Shown here piece after piece: positions 32,582-41,329 of a stretch of DNA of 43,509 nt (positions within the stretch are counted from its first letter, which is position 1; each line of letters opens with the position of its first letter). The position numbers and the translations under genes are program-made. The stretch covers positions 1 to 43,509 of the forward strand of contig NZ_QHJH01000051.1 of NCBI RefSeq assembly GCF_003947455.1, written 5' to 3'. The notes beneath the pieces are model-generated. The model was given only the letters and a program-made list of their open reading frames with translations, did no database searches and was not told the DNA's origin. This DNA comes from Streptomyces sp. WAC 04229. GTDB lineage: Bacteria > Actinomycetota > Actinomycetes > Streptomycetales > Streptomycetaceae.

Positions 32582-33177
32582 TGCGCGTCAACTTCACTGT
32601 CAACGGACGTCCGCAGGAAGCCGACGACGTGTGGGAGGGCGAGTCCCTGCTGTACGTGCTGCGCGAGCGGATGGGCCTGCCCGGCTCCAAGAACGCCTGC
32701 GAGCAGGGCGAGTGCGGCTCCTGCACGGTCCGCCTGGACGGCGTGCCGGTCTGCTCCTGCCTGGTCGCGGCCGGCCAGGCGCAGGGCCGCGAGGTCGTCA
32801 CCGTCGAGGGCCTGGCGGAGTTCGCCAAGGACCGCGCCGAGGGCTGCGCCACCGGCGCCTGCGGAAGCGAGGCCGGCAAGGGCACCACCCTCGATCAGGC
32901 CAAGCGCTGGCAGGCCGGCGGCACCGACTCCCAGACCGGCGAGGGCACCGAACTGGCCCCGATCCAGCAGGCGTTCATCGACGCCGGCGCCGTCCAGTGC
33001 GGCTTCTGCACGCCCGGACTGCTGGTCGCCGCCGACGAGATGCTGGAGCGCAACCCGAACCCGTCCGACGCGGACATCCGTGAGGCGCTGTCGGGCAACC
33101 TGTGCCGCTGCACGGGCTACGAGAAGATCATGGACGCGGTCCGCCTGGCGGCGGCCCGTCAGTCCGAGGGGGTCTGA
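32581..33177 (+). CDS. xdhC: Xanthine dehydrogenase [2Fe-2S] subunit
   Basis: 198 residues. The plant-type N-terminal cluster ligands are in NACEQGECGSCTVRLDGVPVC, and the C-terminal helical cluster ligands are in VQCGFCTPG and GNLCRCTGYE. Between them is a Gly/Thr/Lys-rich insertion of about 40 residues (AEGCATGACGSEAGKG... TGEGTEL) that makes the protein longer than the ~160-residue family norm; it has two additional cysteines. The symbol follows the E. coli xdhABC usage for the Fe-S subunit and is not the maturation factor of the same name. Confidence 0.92.
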   Translation: MRVNFTVNGRPQEADDVWEGESLLYVLRERMGLPGSKNACEQGECGSCTVRLDGVPVCSCLVAAGQAQGREVVTVEGLAEFAKDRAEGCATGACGSEAGKGTTLDQAKRWQAGGTDSQTGEGTELAPIQQAFIDAGAVQCGFCTPGLLVAADEMLERNPNPSDADIREALSGNLCRCTGYEKIMDAVRLAAARQSEGV

Positions 33178-33179
33178 AC

Positions 33180-35564
33180 ATGGCTGCCACCGGCGCACCC
33201 ACCAAAATCACCCAGGGTTCCCAGACCAAGGGCGGCATCGGCGAGTCCACGCTCCGCCCGGACGGCACCCTCAAGGTCACCGGCGAGTTCGCGTACTCGT
33301 CCGACATGTGGCACGAGGACATGCTCTGGGGCCAGATCCTGCGCTCCACCGTCGCGCACGCCGAGATCGTCTCCATCGACACCGGCGAGGCCCTCGCGAT
33401 GGCCGGCGTCTACGCCGTCATGACGTACGACGACCTGCCCACCGAGGTACGAAACTACGGCCTGGAGATCCAGGACACCCCCGTCCTCGCCCACGGCAAG
33501 GTCCGCCACCACGGCGAGCCCGTCGCCATCGTCGCCGCCGACCACCCGGAGACCGCGCGCCGCGCCGCCGCCAAGATCAAGGTGGAGTACCGGGAACTGC
33601 CCGTCATCACCGACGAGGCCTCCGCGACCGCGCCCGACGCGATCCTCGTCCACGAGGGCCGCGACGACCACCACATCGGCCACGTCCCGCACCCCAACAT
33701 CGTGCACCGCCAGCCGATCGTCCGCGGCGACGCCGACGCGGCCGCCGCGCGCGCCGACGTGATCGTCAAGGGCGAGTACTACTTCGGCATGCAGGACCAG
33801 GCCTTCCTCGGCCCCGAGTCCGGCCTCGCGGTGCCCTCCGAGGACGGCGGCGTCGAGCTGTACGTCGCCACCCAGTGGCTGCACTCCGACCTGAAGCAGA
33901 TCGCCCCGGTGCTCGGCCTGCCCGAGGACAAGGTGCGCATGACGCTCTCCGGCGTCGGCGGCGCCTTCGGCGGCCGCGAGGACCTGTCGATGCAGATCCA
34001 CGCCTGCCTGCTGGCGATGCGCACCGGCAAGCCGGTCAAGATCGTCTACAACCGCTTCGAGTCCTTCTTCGGCCACGTGCACCGCCACCCGGCCCGCCTC
34101 TTCTACGAGCACGGCGCCACCAGGGACGGCAAGCTCACCCACCTCAAGTGCCGCATCGTCCTGGACGGCGGCGCCTACGCCTCCGCCTCCCCGGCGGTCG
34201 TCGGCAACGCCTCCTCGCTCGCCGTCGGCCCCTACGTGGTCGACGACGTGGACATCGAGGCCATCGCCCTCTACTCCAACAACCCGCCCTGCGGCGCCAT
34301 GCGCGGCTTCGGCGCGGTCCAGGCGTGCTTCGCCTACGAGGCGCAGATGGACAAGGTGGCCAAGGAACTCGGCATGGACCCGGTGGAGTTCCGCCGGATC
34401 AACGCCATGGAGCAGGGCACCATCATGCCCACCGGTCAGCCGGTCGACTCCCCGGCGCCGGTCGCCGAACTGCTGCGCCGCGTCAAGGCGATGCCGATGC
34501 CGCCGGAGCGCCAGTGGGAGTCCAGCGAGGGCGCCGACGTGCGCCAGCTGCCCGGCGGTCTGTCCAACACCACGCACGGCGAGGGCGTCGTCCGCGGCGT
34601 CGGCTACGCGGTCGGCATCAAGAACGTCGGCTTCTCCGAGGGCTTCGACGACTACTCCACCGCCAAGGTCCGCATGGAGGTCGTCGGCGGTGAGCCGGTG
34701 GCCACCGTGCACACCGCCATGGCGGAGGTCGGCCAGGGCGGCGTCACCGTGCACGCGCAGATCGCCCGTACCGAGCTGGGCGTCACCCAGGTCACCATCC
34801 ACCCGGCCGACACCCAGGTCGGCTCGGCCGGCTCCACTTCGGCCTCCCGGCAGACGTACGTCACCGGCGGCGCCGTGAAGAACGCCTGCGAGCTGGTGCG
34901 CGAGAAGGTCCTGGAGATCGGTCGCCGCAAGTTCGGCTCCTACCACCCCGCCTGGGCCACCGCAGAGCTCCTGCTGGAGGGCGGCAAGGTCGTCACCGAC
35001 GGCGGCGAGGTCCTGTCCGACCTCGTCGACGTCCTGGAGGGCGAGACCGTCGAGGTCGAGGAGGAGTGGCGGCACCGGCCGACCGAGCCCTTCGACCTGC
35101 GCACCGGCCAGGGCAACGGCCACGTCCAGTACTCCTTCGCCGCGCACCGCGCCGTCGTCGAGGTCGACACCGAACTCGGCCTGGTGAAGGTCGTCGAACT
35201 GGCCTGCGCGCAGGACGTCGGCAAGGCGCTCAACCCGCTGTCCGTCATCGGGCAGATCCAGGGCGGCACCACCCAGGGGCTGGGCATCGCCATCATGGAG
35301 GAGATCGTCGTCGACCCCAAGACGGCGAAGGTCAGGAACCCCTCCTTCACGGACTACCTGCTCCCCACCATCCTCGACACGCCGACGATCCCGGTCGACG
35401 TGCTCGAACTCGCCGACGACCACGCGCCGTACGGGCTGCGCGGCATCGGCGAGGCCCCCACCCTGTCGTCCACCCCGGCGGTCCTCGCGGCCATCCGGAA
35501 CGCGACGGGGCTGGCGCTCGACCGCACGCCGGTACGACCGGAGCACCTGACCGGCACGGCGTGA
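33180..35564 (+). CDS. xdhA: Xanthine dehydrogenase molybdopterin-binding subunit
   Basis: 794 residues; the ATG at 33180 is two bases past the Fe-S subunit stop. The Moco-binding features are LSGVGGAFGGREDLSMQ, NNPPCGAMRGFGAVQACF (substrate-binding Arg), MAEVGQGGVTVHAQIA, and GLRGIGEAPTLSS with the catalytic Glu of the xanthine oxidase family. It hydroxylates hypoxanthine/xanthine at the molybdenum. The PucR gene and the purine permease support purines as substrate, although aldehyde or other heterocycle oxidation cannot be excluded by sequence alone. Confidence 0.92.
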   Translation: MAATGAPTKITQGSQTKGGIGESTLRPDGTLKVTGEFAYSSDMWHEDMLWGQILRSTVAHAEIVSIDTGEALAMAGVYAVMTYDDLPTEVRNYGLEIQDTPVLAHGKVRHHGEPVAIVAADHPETARRAAAKIKVEYRELPVITDEASATAPDAILVHEGRDDHHIGHVPHPNIVHRQPIVRGDADAAAARADVIVKGEYYFGMQDQAFLGPESGLAVPSEDGGVELYVATQWLHSDLKQIAPVLGLPEDKVRMTLSGVGGAFGGREDLSMQIHACLLAMRTGKPVKIVYNRFESFFGHVHRHPARLFYEHGATRDGKLTHLKCRIVLDGGAYASASPAVVGNASSLAVGPYVVDDVDIEAIALYSNNPPCGAMRGFGAVQACFAYEAQMDKVAKELGMDPVEFRRINAMEQGTIMPTGQPVDSPAPVAELLRRVKAMPMPPERQWESSEGADVRQLPGGLSNTTHGEGVVRGVGYAVGIKNVGFSEGFDDYSTAKVRMEVVGGEPVATVHTAMAEVGQGGVTVHAQIARTELGVTQVTIHPADTQVGSAGSTSASRQTYVTGGAVKNACELVREKVLEIGRRKFGSYHPAWATAELLLEGGKVVTDGGEVLSDLVDVLEGETVEVEEEWRHRPTEPFDLRTGQGNGHVQYSFAAHRAVVEVDTELGLVKVVELACAQDVGKALNPLSVIGQIQGGTTQGLGIAIMEEIVVDPKTAKVRNPSFTDYLLPTILDTPTIPVDVLELADDHAPYGLRGIGEAPTLSSTPAVLAAIRNATGLALDRTPVRPEHLTGTA

Positions 35565-35571
35565 CGCGACC

Positions 35572-35616
35572 CTCCGGGCGGCGCACGGAACGTCACACAC
35601 TCCGCGCCGCCCGGAG
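35572..35616 (+). terminator. Hairpin after the xdh operon
   Basis: Perfect 13-bp arms (35572-35584 and 35604-35616) with a 19-base loop, beginning seven bases after the xdhA stop. It may attenuate read-through into the permease gene 150 bases further on. Confidence 0.75.
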
Positions 35617-35767
35617 CACCGACCGGGTCCCGTCCGCTCGCGGGCCTCGACGCACCACCCACCATGCGTTCGTCTCGGGCCGTCCCCCGGGTCGTGCACA
35701 TCCCAAATCCCCGCAGCCGCCCCAGCGGCACGCGCGGGTGCCCCTTTGAACCTTGGGAGACGGCCCC

Positions 35768-37225
35768 ATGACCCAGCAGTCAGTGGAGCCCAAGACCACC
35801 GCCGAGGACGCGGGCGCGGGTTCCCGCGTCCCCTCCGGCCGGTCTTGGCTCGACCGGTACTTTCACATAACGCACAGAGGATCCACGGTCGCGCGTGAGG
35901 TGCGCGGCGGCATCACCACCTTCATGGCGATGGCGTACATCGTCCTGCTCAACCCGGTGCTGCTCGGCGGCAAGGACGTCGCCGGCGACACCCTGAGCCA
36001 GAAGGCCCTGATCACCGCGACGGCGCTCGCCGCGGCGGTCACCACGCTCCTCATGGGCTTCATCGGCAAGGTGCCGCTGGCCCTGGCCGCCGGACTCTCC
36101 GTCTCCGGCGTCATCGCCGGCCAGGTCGTCCCCCAGATGACCTGGGGCCAGGCCTTCGCCATGTGCGTGATGTACGGCGTGGTCATCATGCTGCTCGTGG
36201 TCACCGGGCTGCGCGAGATGATCATGAACGCGATCCCGCTCGCCCTCAAGCACGGCATCACGATGGGCATCGGCCTCTTCATCGCCATCATCGGCCTCGT
36301 GAAGGGCGGCTTCGTGCACGCCGGCGAGGCGACCCCGCTGACCCTCGGCCCCGCCGGTGAACTCGCCGGCTGGCCCGTGCTGCTCTTCGCGGGCACGCTG
36401 CTCCTGATCTTCATGCTCCAGGCGCGCAACACCCCGGGCGCGATCCTGATCGGCATCGTCGCCGGCACCGTCGTCGCGGCGGTGCTGAACGCCACCGGCG
36501 TCATCGACCCCAAGCAGTGGGCGAACGGCGCTCCGGAACTGCACGGCAGCGCGGTCTCCATGCCGGACTTCTCGCTCTTCGGGACCCTGGAGTTCGGCGG
36601 CTGGGGCCAGGTCGGCGCGATGACGGTCGGCATGATCGTCTTCACGCTGGTGCTGGCCGGGTTCTTCGACGCGATGGCCACCATCATCGGCGTCGGCACC
36701 GAGGCCAAGCTCGCCGACGACAAGGGCCGCATGCCGGGCCTGTCGAAGGCGCTGTTCATCGACGGCGCCGGCGGAGCCATCGGCGGTGTGGCGGGCGGCT
36801 CCGGCCAGACCGTCTTCGTGGAGTCGGCGACCGGCGTCGGCGAGGGCGCCCGCACCGGGCTCGCCTCGGTCGTCACCGGTGCGTTCTTCGCGGCCTGCCT
36901 CTTCTTCACGCCGATCACCGCGATCGTGCCGCAGGAGGTCGCCTCCGCCGCCCTGGTCGTCATCGGCGCGATGATGATGATGAACGCCCGGCACGTGGAC
37001 TGGGCCGACCGGGCCACCGCGATCCCGGTCTTCCTGACCGTCGTCCTGATGCCGTTCACGTACTCCATCACGGCGGGTGTCGCCGCCGGAGTGATCTCCT
37101 ACGTCGCCATCAAGGTCGCCCAGGGCAAGGCCCGGGAGATCGGCGCGTTCATGTGGGCACTGACGGTGGTCTTCGTCGTCTACTTCGCCCTCAACCCGAT
37201 CGAGAGCTGGCTGGGCGTGCACTAG
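35768..37225 (+). CDS. NCS2-family purine permease (AzgA/PbuG-like)
   Basis: 485 residues with about 12-14 membrane segments. The N-terminal TFMAMAYIVLLNPVLLGG segment and the GVAGGSGQTVFVESATGVGEGARTG region are characteristic of the AzgA/PbuG subclass (adenine, guanine, hypoxanthine), rather than of UraA or XanP. GFFDAMATIIGVGTEAKL carries the acidic substrate-site region. Its proton symport would feed purines to the xanthine dehydrogenase encoded upstream. The ATG at 35768 follows GGGAGA. Confidence 0.88.
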   Translation: MTQQSVEPKTTAEDAGAGSRVPSGRSWLDRYFHITHRGSTVAREVRGGITTFMAMAYIVLLNPVLLGGKDVAGDTLSQKALITATALAAAVTTLLMGFIGKVPLALAAGLSVSGVIAGQVVPQMTWGQAFAMCVMYGVVIMLLVVTGLREMIMNAIPLALKHGITMGIGLFIAIIGLVKGGFVHAGEATPLTLGPAGELAGWPVLLFAGTLLLIFMLQARNTPGAILIGIVAGTVVAAVLNATGVIDPKQWANGAPELHGSAVSMPDFSLFGTLEFGGWGQVGAMTVGMIVFTLVLAGFFDAMATIIGVGTEAKLADDKGRMPGLSKALFIDGAGGAIGGVAGGSGQTVFVESATGVGEGARTGLASVVTGAFFAACLFFTPITAIVPQEVASAALVVIGAMMMMNARHVDWADRATAIPVFLTVVLMPFTYSITAGVAAGVISYVAIKVAQGKAREIGAFMWALTVVFVVYFALNPIESWLGVH

Positions 37226-37277
37226 CCGCCACGACGGGAACCCTTTCACGTACCCCTTGTCTCAGGAGGACCGACAG

Positions 37278-38429
37278 ATGCTGGACATCGCCGACGAGCT
37301 GAACCGGTGGGTCGAGCAGGGACGCGACTTCGCGGTGGCCACCGTGGTGGCCGTCGGCGGCAGCGCCCCCCGCCAGCCCGGCGCCGCCCTCGCGGTGGAC
37401 GCCGACGGCACGGCGATCGGCTCGGTCTCCGGTGGCTGCGTGGAAGGGGCCGTGTACGAGCTGTGCCGGCAGTCGCTGGGGGACGGCGAGACCGTCCTGG
37501 AGCGCTTCGGCTACAGCGACGAGGACGCCTTCGCCGTGGGTCTGACCTGCGGCGGGGTCATCGACATCCTCGTGACTGCGGTACGGGCGGCGGATCCCGC
37601 CCGGCCGGTGCTGGCCGCCGCGCTCGCCGCCTCCGCACGGGGGGAGGCGGCGGCGGTGGCGCGGGTGGTGAGCGGCCCGGCGGAGCTGATGGGCCGCGCG
37701 CTCCTCGTCCGCCCGGACGGCTCCCGCGCCGGCGGTTTCGGCGCCCACCCCGAACTGGACCGGACGGTGGCGGCCGAGGCGGGTGCCTTCCTGGACGCCG
37801 GCCGCACGGGCACGCTGGAGATCGGTGAGCAGGGCTCGCGCTGCGGGGCGCCGCTCACGCTGCTGATCGAGTCCTCGGTGCCCGCCCCCCGCATGATCGT
37901 CTTCGGTGCGATCGACTTCGCCTCCGCGCTGGTCCGCGCCGGAAAGTTCCTCGGCTACCACGTGACGGTGTGCGACGCCCGCCCCGTCTTCGCGACCCGG
38001 CTCCGCTTCCCGGACGCCGACGAGATCGTCGTCGAGTGGCCCCATGAGTACCTGCGGCGCACGGAGGTCGACGCGCGCACGGTGCTGTGCGTGCTGACCC
38101 ACGACGCCAAGTTCGACATCCCGCTGATCAAGCTGGCGCTGCGGCTGCCGGTGGCGTACATCGGCGCGATGGGCTCGCGCCGTACCCACCTGGACCGCAA
38201 CGCGCGCCTGCGCGAGGTCGGCGTGAGCGACCTGGAGCTGGCCCGCCTCAGGTCGCCCATCGGCCTCGACCTCGGCGCCCGCACCCCCGAGGAGACGGCC
38301 CTGTCCATCGCGGCAGAGATCGTCGCCACCCGCCGCGGCGGCACCGGCGCCTCCCTGACCGGCGCCCACACCCCGATCCACCACGACGGCCCGACGGCAC
38401 CGGCGGGGCGGATCGGGTCGGTGGCCTAG
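37278..38429 (+). CDS. XdhC/CoxI-family molybdenum cofactor insertion factor
   Basis: 383 residues; the ATG at 37278 follows AGGAGG. The N-terminal XdhC/CoxI domain shows VAVGGSAPRQPGAALAVDADG and GSVSGGCVEGAVYE. The C-terminal Rossmann-like domain shows MIVFGAIDFASALVRAGKFLGYHVTVCDARPVF and VAYIGAMGSRRTHLDR. Family proteins bind Moco, promote its sulfuration and insert it into xanthine dehydrogenase. It is the last gene of the xdh block, 52 bases after the permease, and ends before a terminator hairpin. Confidence 0.9.
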   Translation: MLDIADELNRWVEQGRDFAVATVVAVGGSAPRQPGAALAVDADGTAIGSVSGGCVEGAVYELCRQSLGDGETVLERFGYSDEDAFAVGLTCGGVIDILVTAVRAADPARPVLAAALAASARGEAAAVARVVSGPAELMGRALLVRPDGSRAGGFGAHPELDRTVAAEAGAFLDAGRTGTLEIGEQGSRCGAPLTLLIESSVPAPRMIVFGAIDFASALVRAGKFLGYHVTVCDARPVFATRLRFPDADEIVVEWPHEYLRRTEVDARTVLCVLTHDAKFDIPLIKLALRLPVAYIGAMGSRRTHLDRNARLREVGVSDLELARLRSPIGLDLGARTPEETALSIAAEIVATRRGGTGASLTGAHTPIHHDGPTAPAGRIGSVA

Positions 38430-38440
38430 CGATCGGTGGC

Positions 38441-38470
38441 GCGGGCAGCGGCCCGGCCCCTGCTGCCCGC
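38441..38470. terminator. Hairpin between convergent xdhC-type gene and EEP gene
   Basis: 9-bp perfect arms (38441-38449 and 38462-38470) with a 12-base loop, between the convergent genes ending at 38429 and 38519. Confidence 0.6.
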
Positions 38471-38518
38471 CCGTCCGGCCGGGGTCGCCGCGACTCGGCG
38501 AACCCGGGGCGGGCCCCC

Positions 38519-39382
38519 TCAGCGGCGTGTCAGGGACACGTCCGCCACCACCGGCCGGTGGTCCGAGGCCACCGCTTCCTCCGGTACGGCGGCGCCGCGT
38601 ACCCGCACGCCCTCGCCCACGGTCACGTAGTCGATCCGCTTCACGGGCGCCGCGGCCGGGAACGTGCCACCGGTGCCCGTGCCGGCGTCGCGCAGCTCCC
38701 GCCACAGCGGCCCCAGCTCCGGGGCCGTCGGTTCGGCGTTGAAGTCGCCGAGGAGCACCTGGCGTGCCCCGGGCCGGGCCGCCCGCTCCCGGGCCATGAT
38801 CCGCCGCGTGTCGGCGACCTGCGCGACCCGCACGGCCGGGTCGGCCCGGTAGTCGAGGTGGGTCACGAACACCTGCACCGGCACCCCGCGCACCTTGAGC
38901 GTCACCTCGCCGAACCCGGGCGCGGGAGCCGGGACCGGGTTCTCGTCCTGCGTGGACAGGCGCGTGATCTCGTGGTTCGCCTCGGACCGGATCGGGAAGC
39001 GGGACAGCACCGCCACGCCGTACTCGCGCCGGGGGCCGCCCTCCGTCACGGCGTCGAGGCTGTAGATCGGCGCGAACGACACCCGCATCCCGAGCCGCCG
39101 CGCCAACTCCCCGGCCACGTCGAGCCCTCGGCTGCGGTCTCCCCAGTGCACGTCGACCTCCTGGAGGCCGATCACGTCCGCGTCGAGGGCGCGCAGCGCG
39201 GCGGCCTGCCGGTCGAGGTCGAAGACGCCGTCCGAGCCCGTGCCGGCGTGGATGTTGTAGGTGGCGATGCGCAGCGCAGCGGTGTGCCCCTGGCCGGCGG
39301 AGGCGGGCGGTGCCGCCACGGCCAGCGTCAACAGGGCTCCGGCGACGGACAGTTGGAAGAAGGTGCGCGCTCTGGCAGACAT
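38519..39382 (-). CDS. Secreted endonuclease/exonuclease/phosphatase-family protein
   Basis: 287 residues. A Sec signal peptide MSARARTFFQLSVAGALLTL with AVAAPPASAGQ gives a probable AxA cleavage site. The catalytic motifs of the EEP fold are visible: RIATYNIHAG, ADVIGLQEVDVHW (metal-binding Glu), FVTHLDYRAD, LLGDFNAEPTAPE and the terminal ASDHRPVVADV (Asp-His pair). Members include DNase I-like nucleases, sphingomyelinases and phosphoinositide phosphatases; the substrate is unclear. The start at 39382 fits the signal peptide. Confidence 0.88.
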   Translation of the reverse strand: MSARARTFFQLSVAGALLTLAVAAPPASAGQGHTAALRIATYNIHAGTGSDGVFDLDRQAAALRALDADVIGLQEVDVHWGDRSRGLDVAGELARRLGMRVSFAPIYSLDAVTEGGPRREYGVAVLSRFPIRSEANHEITRLSTQDENPVPAPAPGFGEVTLKVRGVPVQVFVTHLDYRADPAVRVAQVADTRRIMARERAARPGARQVLLGDFNAEPTAPELGPLWRELRDAGTGTGGTFPAAAPVKRIDYVTVGEGVRVRGAAVPEEAVASDHRPVVADVSLTRR

Positions 39383-39467
39383 GACGGCACGGTACGCGGG
39401 AATCGGGCGCCGCGAGCCGCGCCGCGCGAAGTCGTCGCCGGCCCGTACCTCGTCCGCCGCCCCGCGT

Positions 39468-39908
39468 TCACGGGTGCCGCAGCAGGTGGTTGACCGCGCG
39501 GCCGAAGACGTAGCGCCCCGAACCGCCGAGCGCGCGGTCGAAGGCGGCCGGCAGCAGCCGGACGTCCAGTTCCTCGCGCCACCGGACCCGGGTCCGGCCG
39601 CCGGGACCCGGACACACCTCGATCTCGGCCCACCCCCGTACCAGCCGGCCGCGCTTCTCCAGTCGGCACCGGCCCGGCGTGTCGTCCCCGGGCGGCTGCC
39701 AGACGGTGATCTCCATCCGGTCGTCGAAGGCGAACGGGCCGCCACCGGTGCGGGCCACGATCACCGTGCCCCGGCGCGTGGGCCCGGGCGTCTCGACGGT
39801 GACCCGGGTCAGCGGTACGGCGTCGCCGTGGCGGGACCAGGTGGTGAGGCGCCGCCACGCCTCGTCGAGGGGGAGTGGGGCGGTGCGTTCCAGCGAGAAG
39901 GTGACCAC
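39468..39908 (-). CDS. SRPBCC (START-like) family protein
   Basis: 146 residues beginning GTG at 39908 (VVTFSLERTAPLPLDEAW). The helix-grip pattern is typical of polyketide-cyclase/dehydrase-like SRPBCC proteins: ERTAPLPLDEAWRRLTTWSRHGD at the start, alternating beta strands (TVIVARTGGGPFAFDDRMEI, GWAEIEVCPGPGGRTRVRW) and a final helix LLPAAFDRALGGSGRYVFGRA. It lacks any cluster partner and probably binds a hydrophobic ligand. The ribosome site is weak. It is not obviously co-transcribed with the EEP gene, 85 bases away. Confidence 0.75.
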   Translation of the reverse strand: MVTFSLERTAPLPLDEAWRRLTTWSRHGDAVPLTRVTVETPGPTRRGTVIVARTGGGPFAFDDRMEITVWQPPGDDTPGRCRLEKRGRLVRGWAEIEVCPGPGGRTRVRWREELDVRLLPAAFDRALGGSGRYVFGRAVNHLLRHP

Positions 39909-40125
39909 GCGACGATCGTAGGGAACGCGGGCCCCGGGGCGCCGTCGGCCGGTCCGGGCGGCGCCGCGCCGTCCCCGCAGCCCATCCGCAGACCTCACGC
40001 TCGGTGACATGTGGACGTATGTCCGGAAACGGAGTGCGTCCATGAGCGTTTGAGGCGACCGCGCCGCGGCACCCGCGAAGCCGAGACGGACCCCCCGCGA
40101 CACCTCGCCGCTCGGAGCACCCCTC
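39909..40125. other. Intergenic region upstream of the glycosyltransferase operon
   Basis: 217 bases, divergent between the SRPBCC gene and the glycosyltransferase operon. It should contain the operon promoter. I saw no strong inverted repeat and no convincing -10/-35 pair. Confidence 0.4.
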
Positions 40126-40221
40126 ATGCGCAACCCCGGTACCGACGCCACGTCCCACGACCCGCGCCACCCGCCGCAGCGCCCCGGCACCGCGGCGCGC
40201 CGGGGGAGGGCGGCCTCGTGA
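40126..40221 (+). CDS. 31-residue leader ORF coupled to the GT2 gene
   Basis: ATG at 40126, preceded by CGGAGC; it encodes a basic, proline-rich 31-residue peptide (MRNPGTDATSHDPRHPPQ...). Its TGA at 40219-40221 overlaps the GTG start of the glycosyltransferase as GTGA. No family is recognised. It is either a real leader peptide or an ORF that serves translational coupling. Confidence 0.4.
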   Translation: MRNPGTDATSHDPRHPPQRPGTAARRGRAAS

Positions 40222-41252
40222 GCCCCGGACACGGCCGCGCGGGCCCCGGGAACGGCTACGCCGTCGTCGTCCCCACGCTCGTCCGCGACTCCCTGGCCGA
40301 CTGCCTGGCCGCGCTGGCCGCCGCGACCGGCCCCGGCCCCGACGAGATCGTCCTGGTCGACGACCGGCCCGGGCCCGGAGCCGACCCGGGCGCGCTGGAG
40401 CACCCGCTGACCGTCCTCGGCGACCTGCGCGAGCGCACGGTGGTGCTGCGCAGCGGCGGACGCGGCCCCGCCGCCGCCCGCAACACCGGGCTCCGCGCCG
40501 TCACCGCACCCTGGACAGCGTTCCTCGACGACGACGTCCAGGTCGGCCCGCACTGGTGCGGGGATCTGATCCAGGACCTCGCCGAGGCGGCCCCCGACAC
40601 CGGTGCCGTGCAGGGCGTGATCGCCGTCCCGCTGCCCGGCGAGCGCCGCCCCACCGACTGGGAGCGCGACACCGCGGGGCTCGCCCGGGCCCGCTGGACC
40701 AACGCCGACATGGCGTACCGCACCGCTGTGCTCCGCCAGGTCGGCGGCTTCGACGAACGCTTCACCCGCGCCTTCCGGGAGGACGCCGACCTCGCGCTGC
40801 GCGTCCTGGACGCCGGGTGGCGCATCCGGCGGGGCCGCCGCACCACCCGGCACCCCGTACCGCCCGCCGCCCGCTGGGTGTCCCTGGGGCAGCAGCGGGC
40901 CAACGCCGACGACGCCCTGATGCGACGGCTGCACGGCCCCGGCTGGTGGGCCAAGGCGGTGGCGCCCCGGGGCCGGATCCGGCGCCACGCGGCGATCACC
41001 GCGGCGGGTGCCGCGACCGTGGCCCTCACCGTCGCCGGGCGGCCCCGCGCCGCGGCCGTCACCGGCCTCGGCTGGGCGGCCGGAACCGCCGAGTTCGCCT
41101 GGGCCCGCATCGCGCCCGGCCCGCGCACCCGCCACGAGATCACGACCGTGCTGGTCACCAGCGCGCTCATCCCGCCCACCGCGACCTGGCACCGGCTCAG
41201 CGGCCTGTGGCGCCACCGCAACGCCCCCGCCTGGCCGGAGACGCCCGCATGA
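40218..41252 (+). CDS. Glycosyltransferase family 2
   Basis: 344 residues from the GTG at 40218, with GGGGGAGG nine bases or so upstream. The GT-A fold motifs are YAVVVPTLVRDSLADCL, IVLVDDRPGPGADPG (nucleotide-binding Asp), GPAAARNTGLRAVTAP, AFLDDDVQ (DxD-like metal site) and RAFREDADLALRVLDAG (catalytic ED). The C-terminal ~100 residues contain possible membrane-associating helices (AAITAAGAATVALTVAG, AVTGLGWAAGTAEFA). It probably transfers a sugar to a lipid-linked or surface polymer precursor. Coupled ORFs lie on both sides. Confidence 0.85.
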   Translation: MSPGHGRAGPGNGYAVVVPTLVRDSLADCLAALAAATGPGPDEIVLVDDRPGPGADPGALEHPLTVLGDLRERTVVLRSGGRGPAAARNTGLRAVTAPWTAFLDDDVQVGPHWCGDLIQDLAEAAPDTGAVQGVIAVPLPGERRPTDWERDTAGLARARWTNADMAYRTAVLRQVGGFDERFTRAFREDADLALRVLDAGWRIRRGRRTTRHPVPPAARWVSLGQQRANADDALMRRLHGPGWWAKAVAPRGRIRRHAAITAAGAATVALTVAGRPRAAAVTGLGWAAGTAEFAWARIAPGPRTRHEITTVLVTSALIPPTATWHRLSGLWRHRNAPAWPETPA

Positions 41253-41329
41253 GCCCCCCGAAGCCCGGCCGTCCCGAACGGCCCGACCGCCGGCGCCGGG
41301 AACGGCCCCCCAAGGAGGTGACCCCATGA
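41249..41329 (+). CDS. 26-residue Arg/Pro-rich ORF linking the two glycosyltransferase genes
   Basis: ATG at 41249 overlaps the GT2 stop (ATGA), and its TGA overlaps the GT4 ATG (ATGA) in turn. The peptide starts MSPPKPGRPERPDRRRR and carries the GT4 Shine-Dalgarno AAGGAGG in its coding part. It is probably a coupling ORF rather than a functional protein, but the doubly overlapped arrangement is precise. Confidence 0.4.
   Translation: MSPPKPGRPERPDRRRRERPPKEVTP

Noticed and set aside
33159..35699. An 846-codon minus-strand open frame opposite the molybdopterin subunit
   Set aside because: Shadow frame with Val/Asp/Gly/His-rich composition; xdhA on the plus strand has clear Moco motifs.
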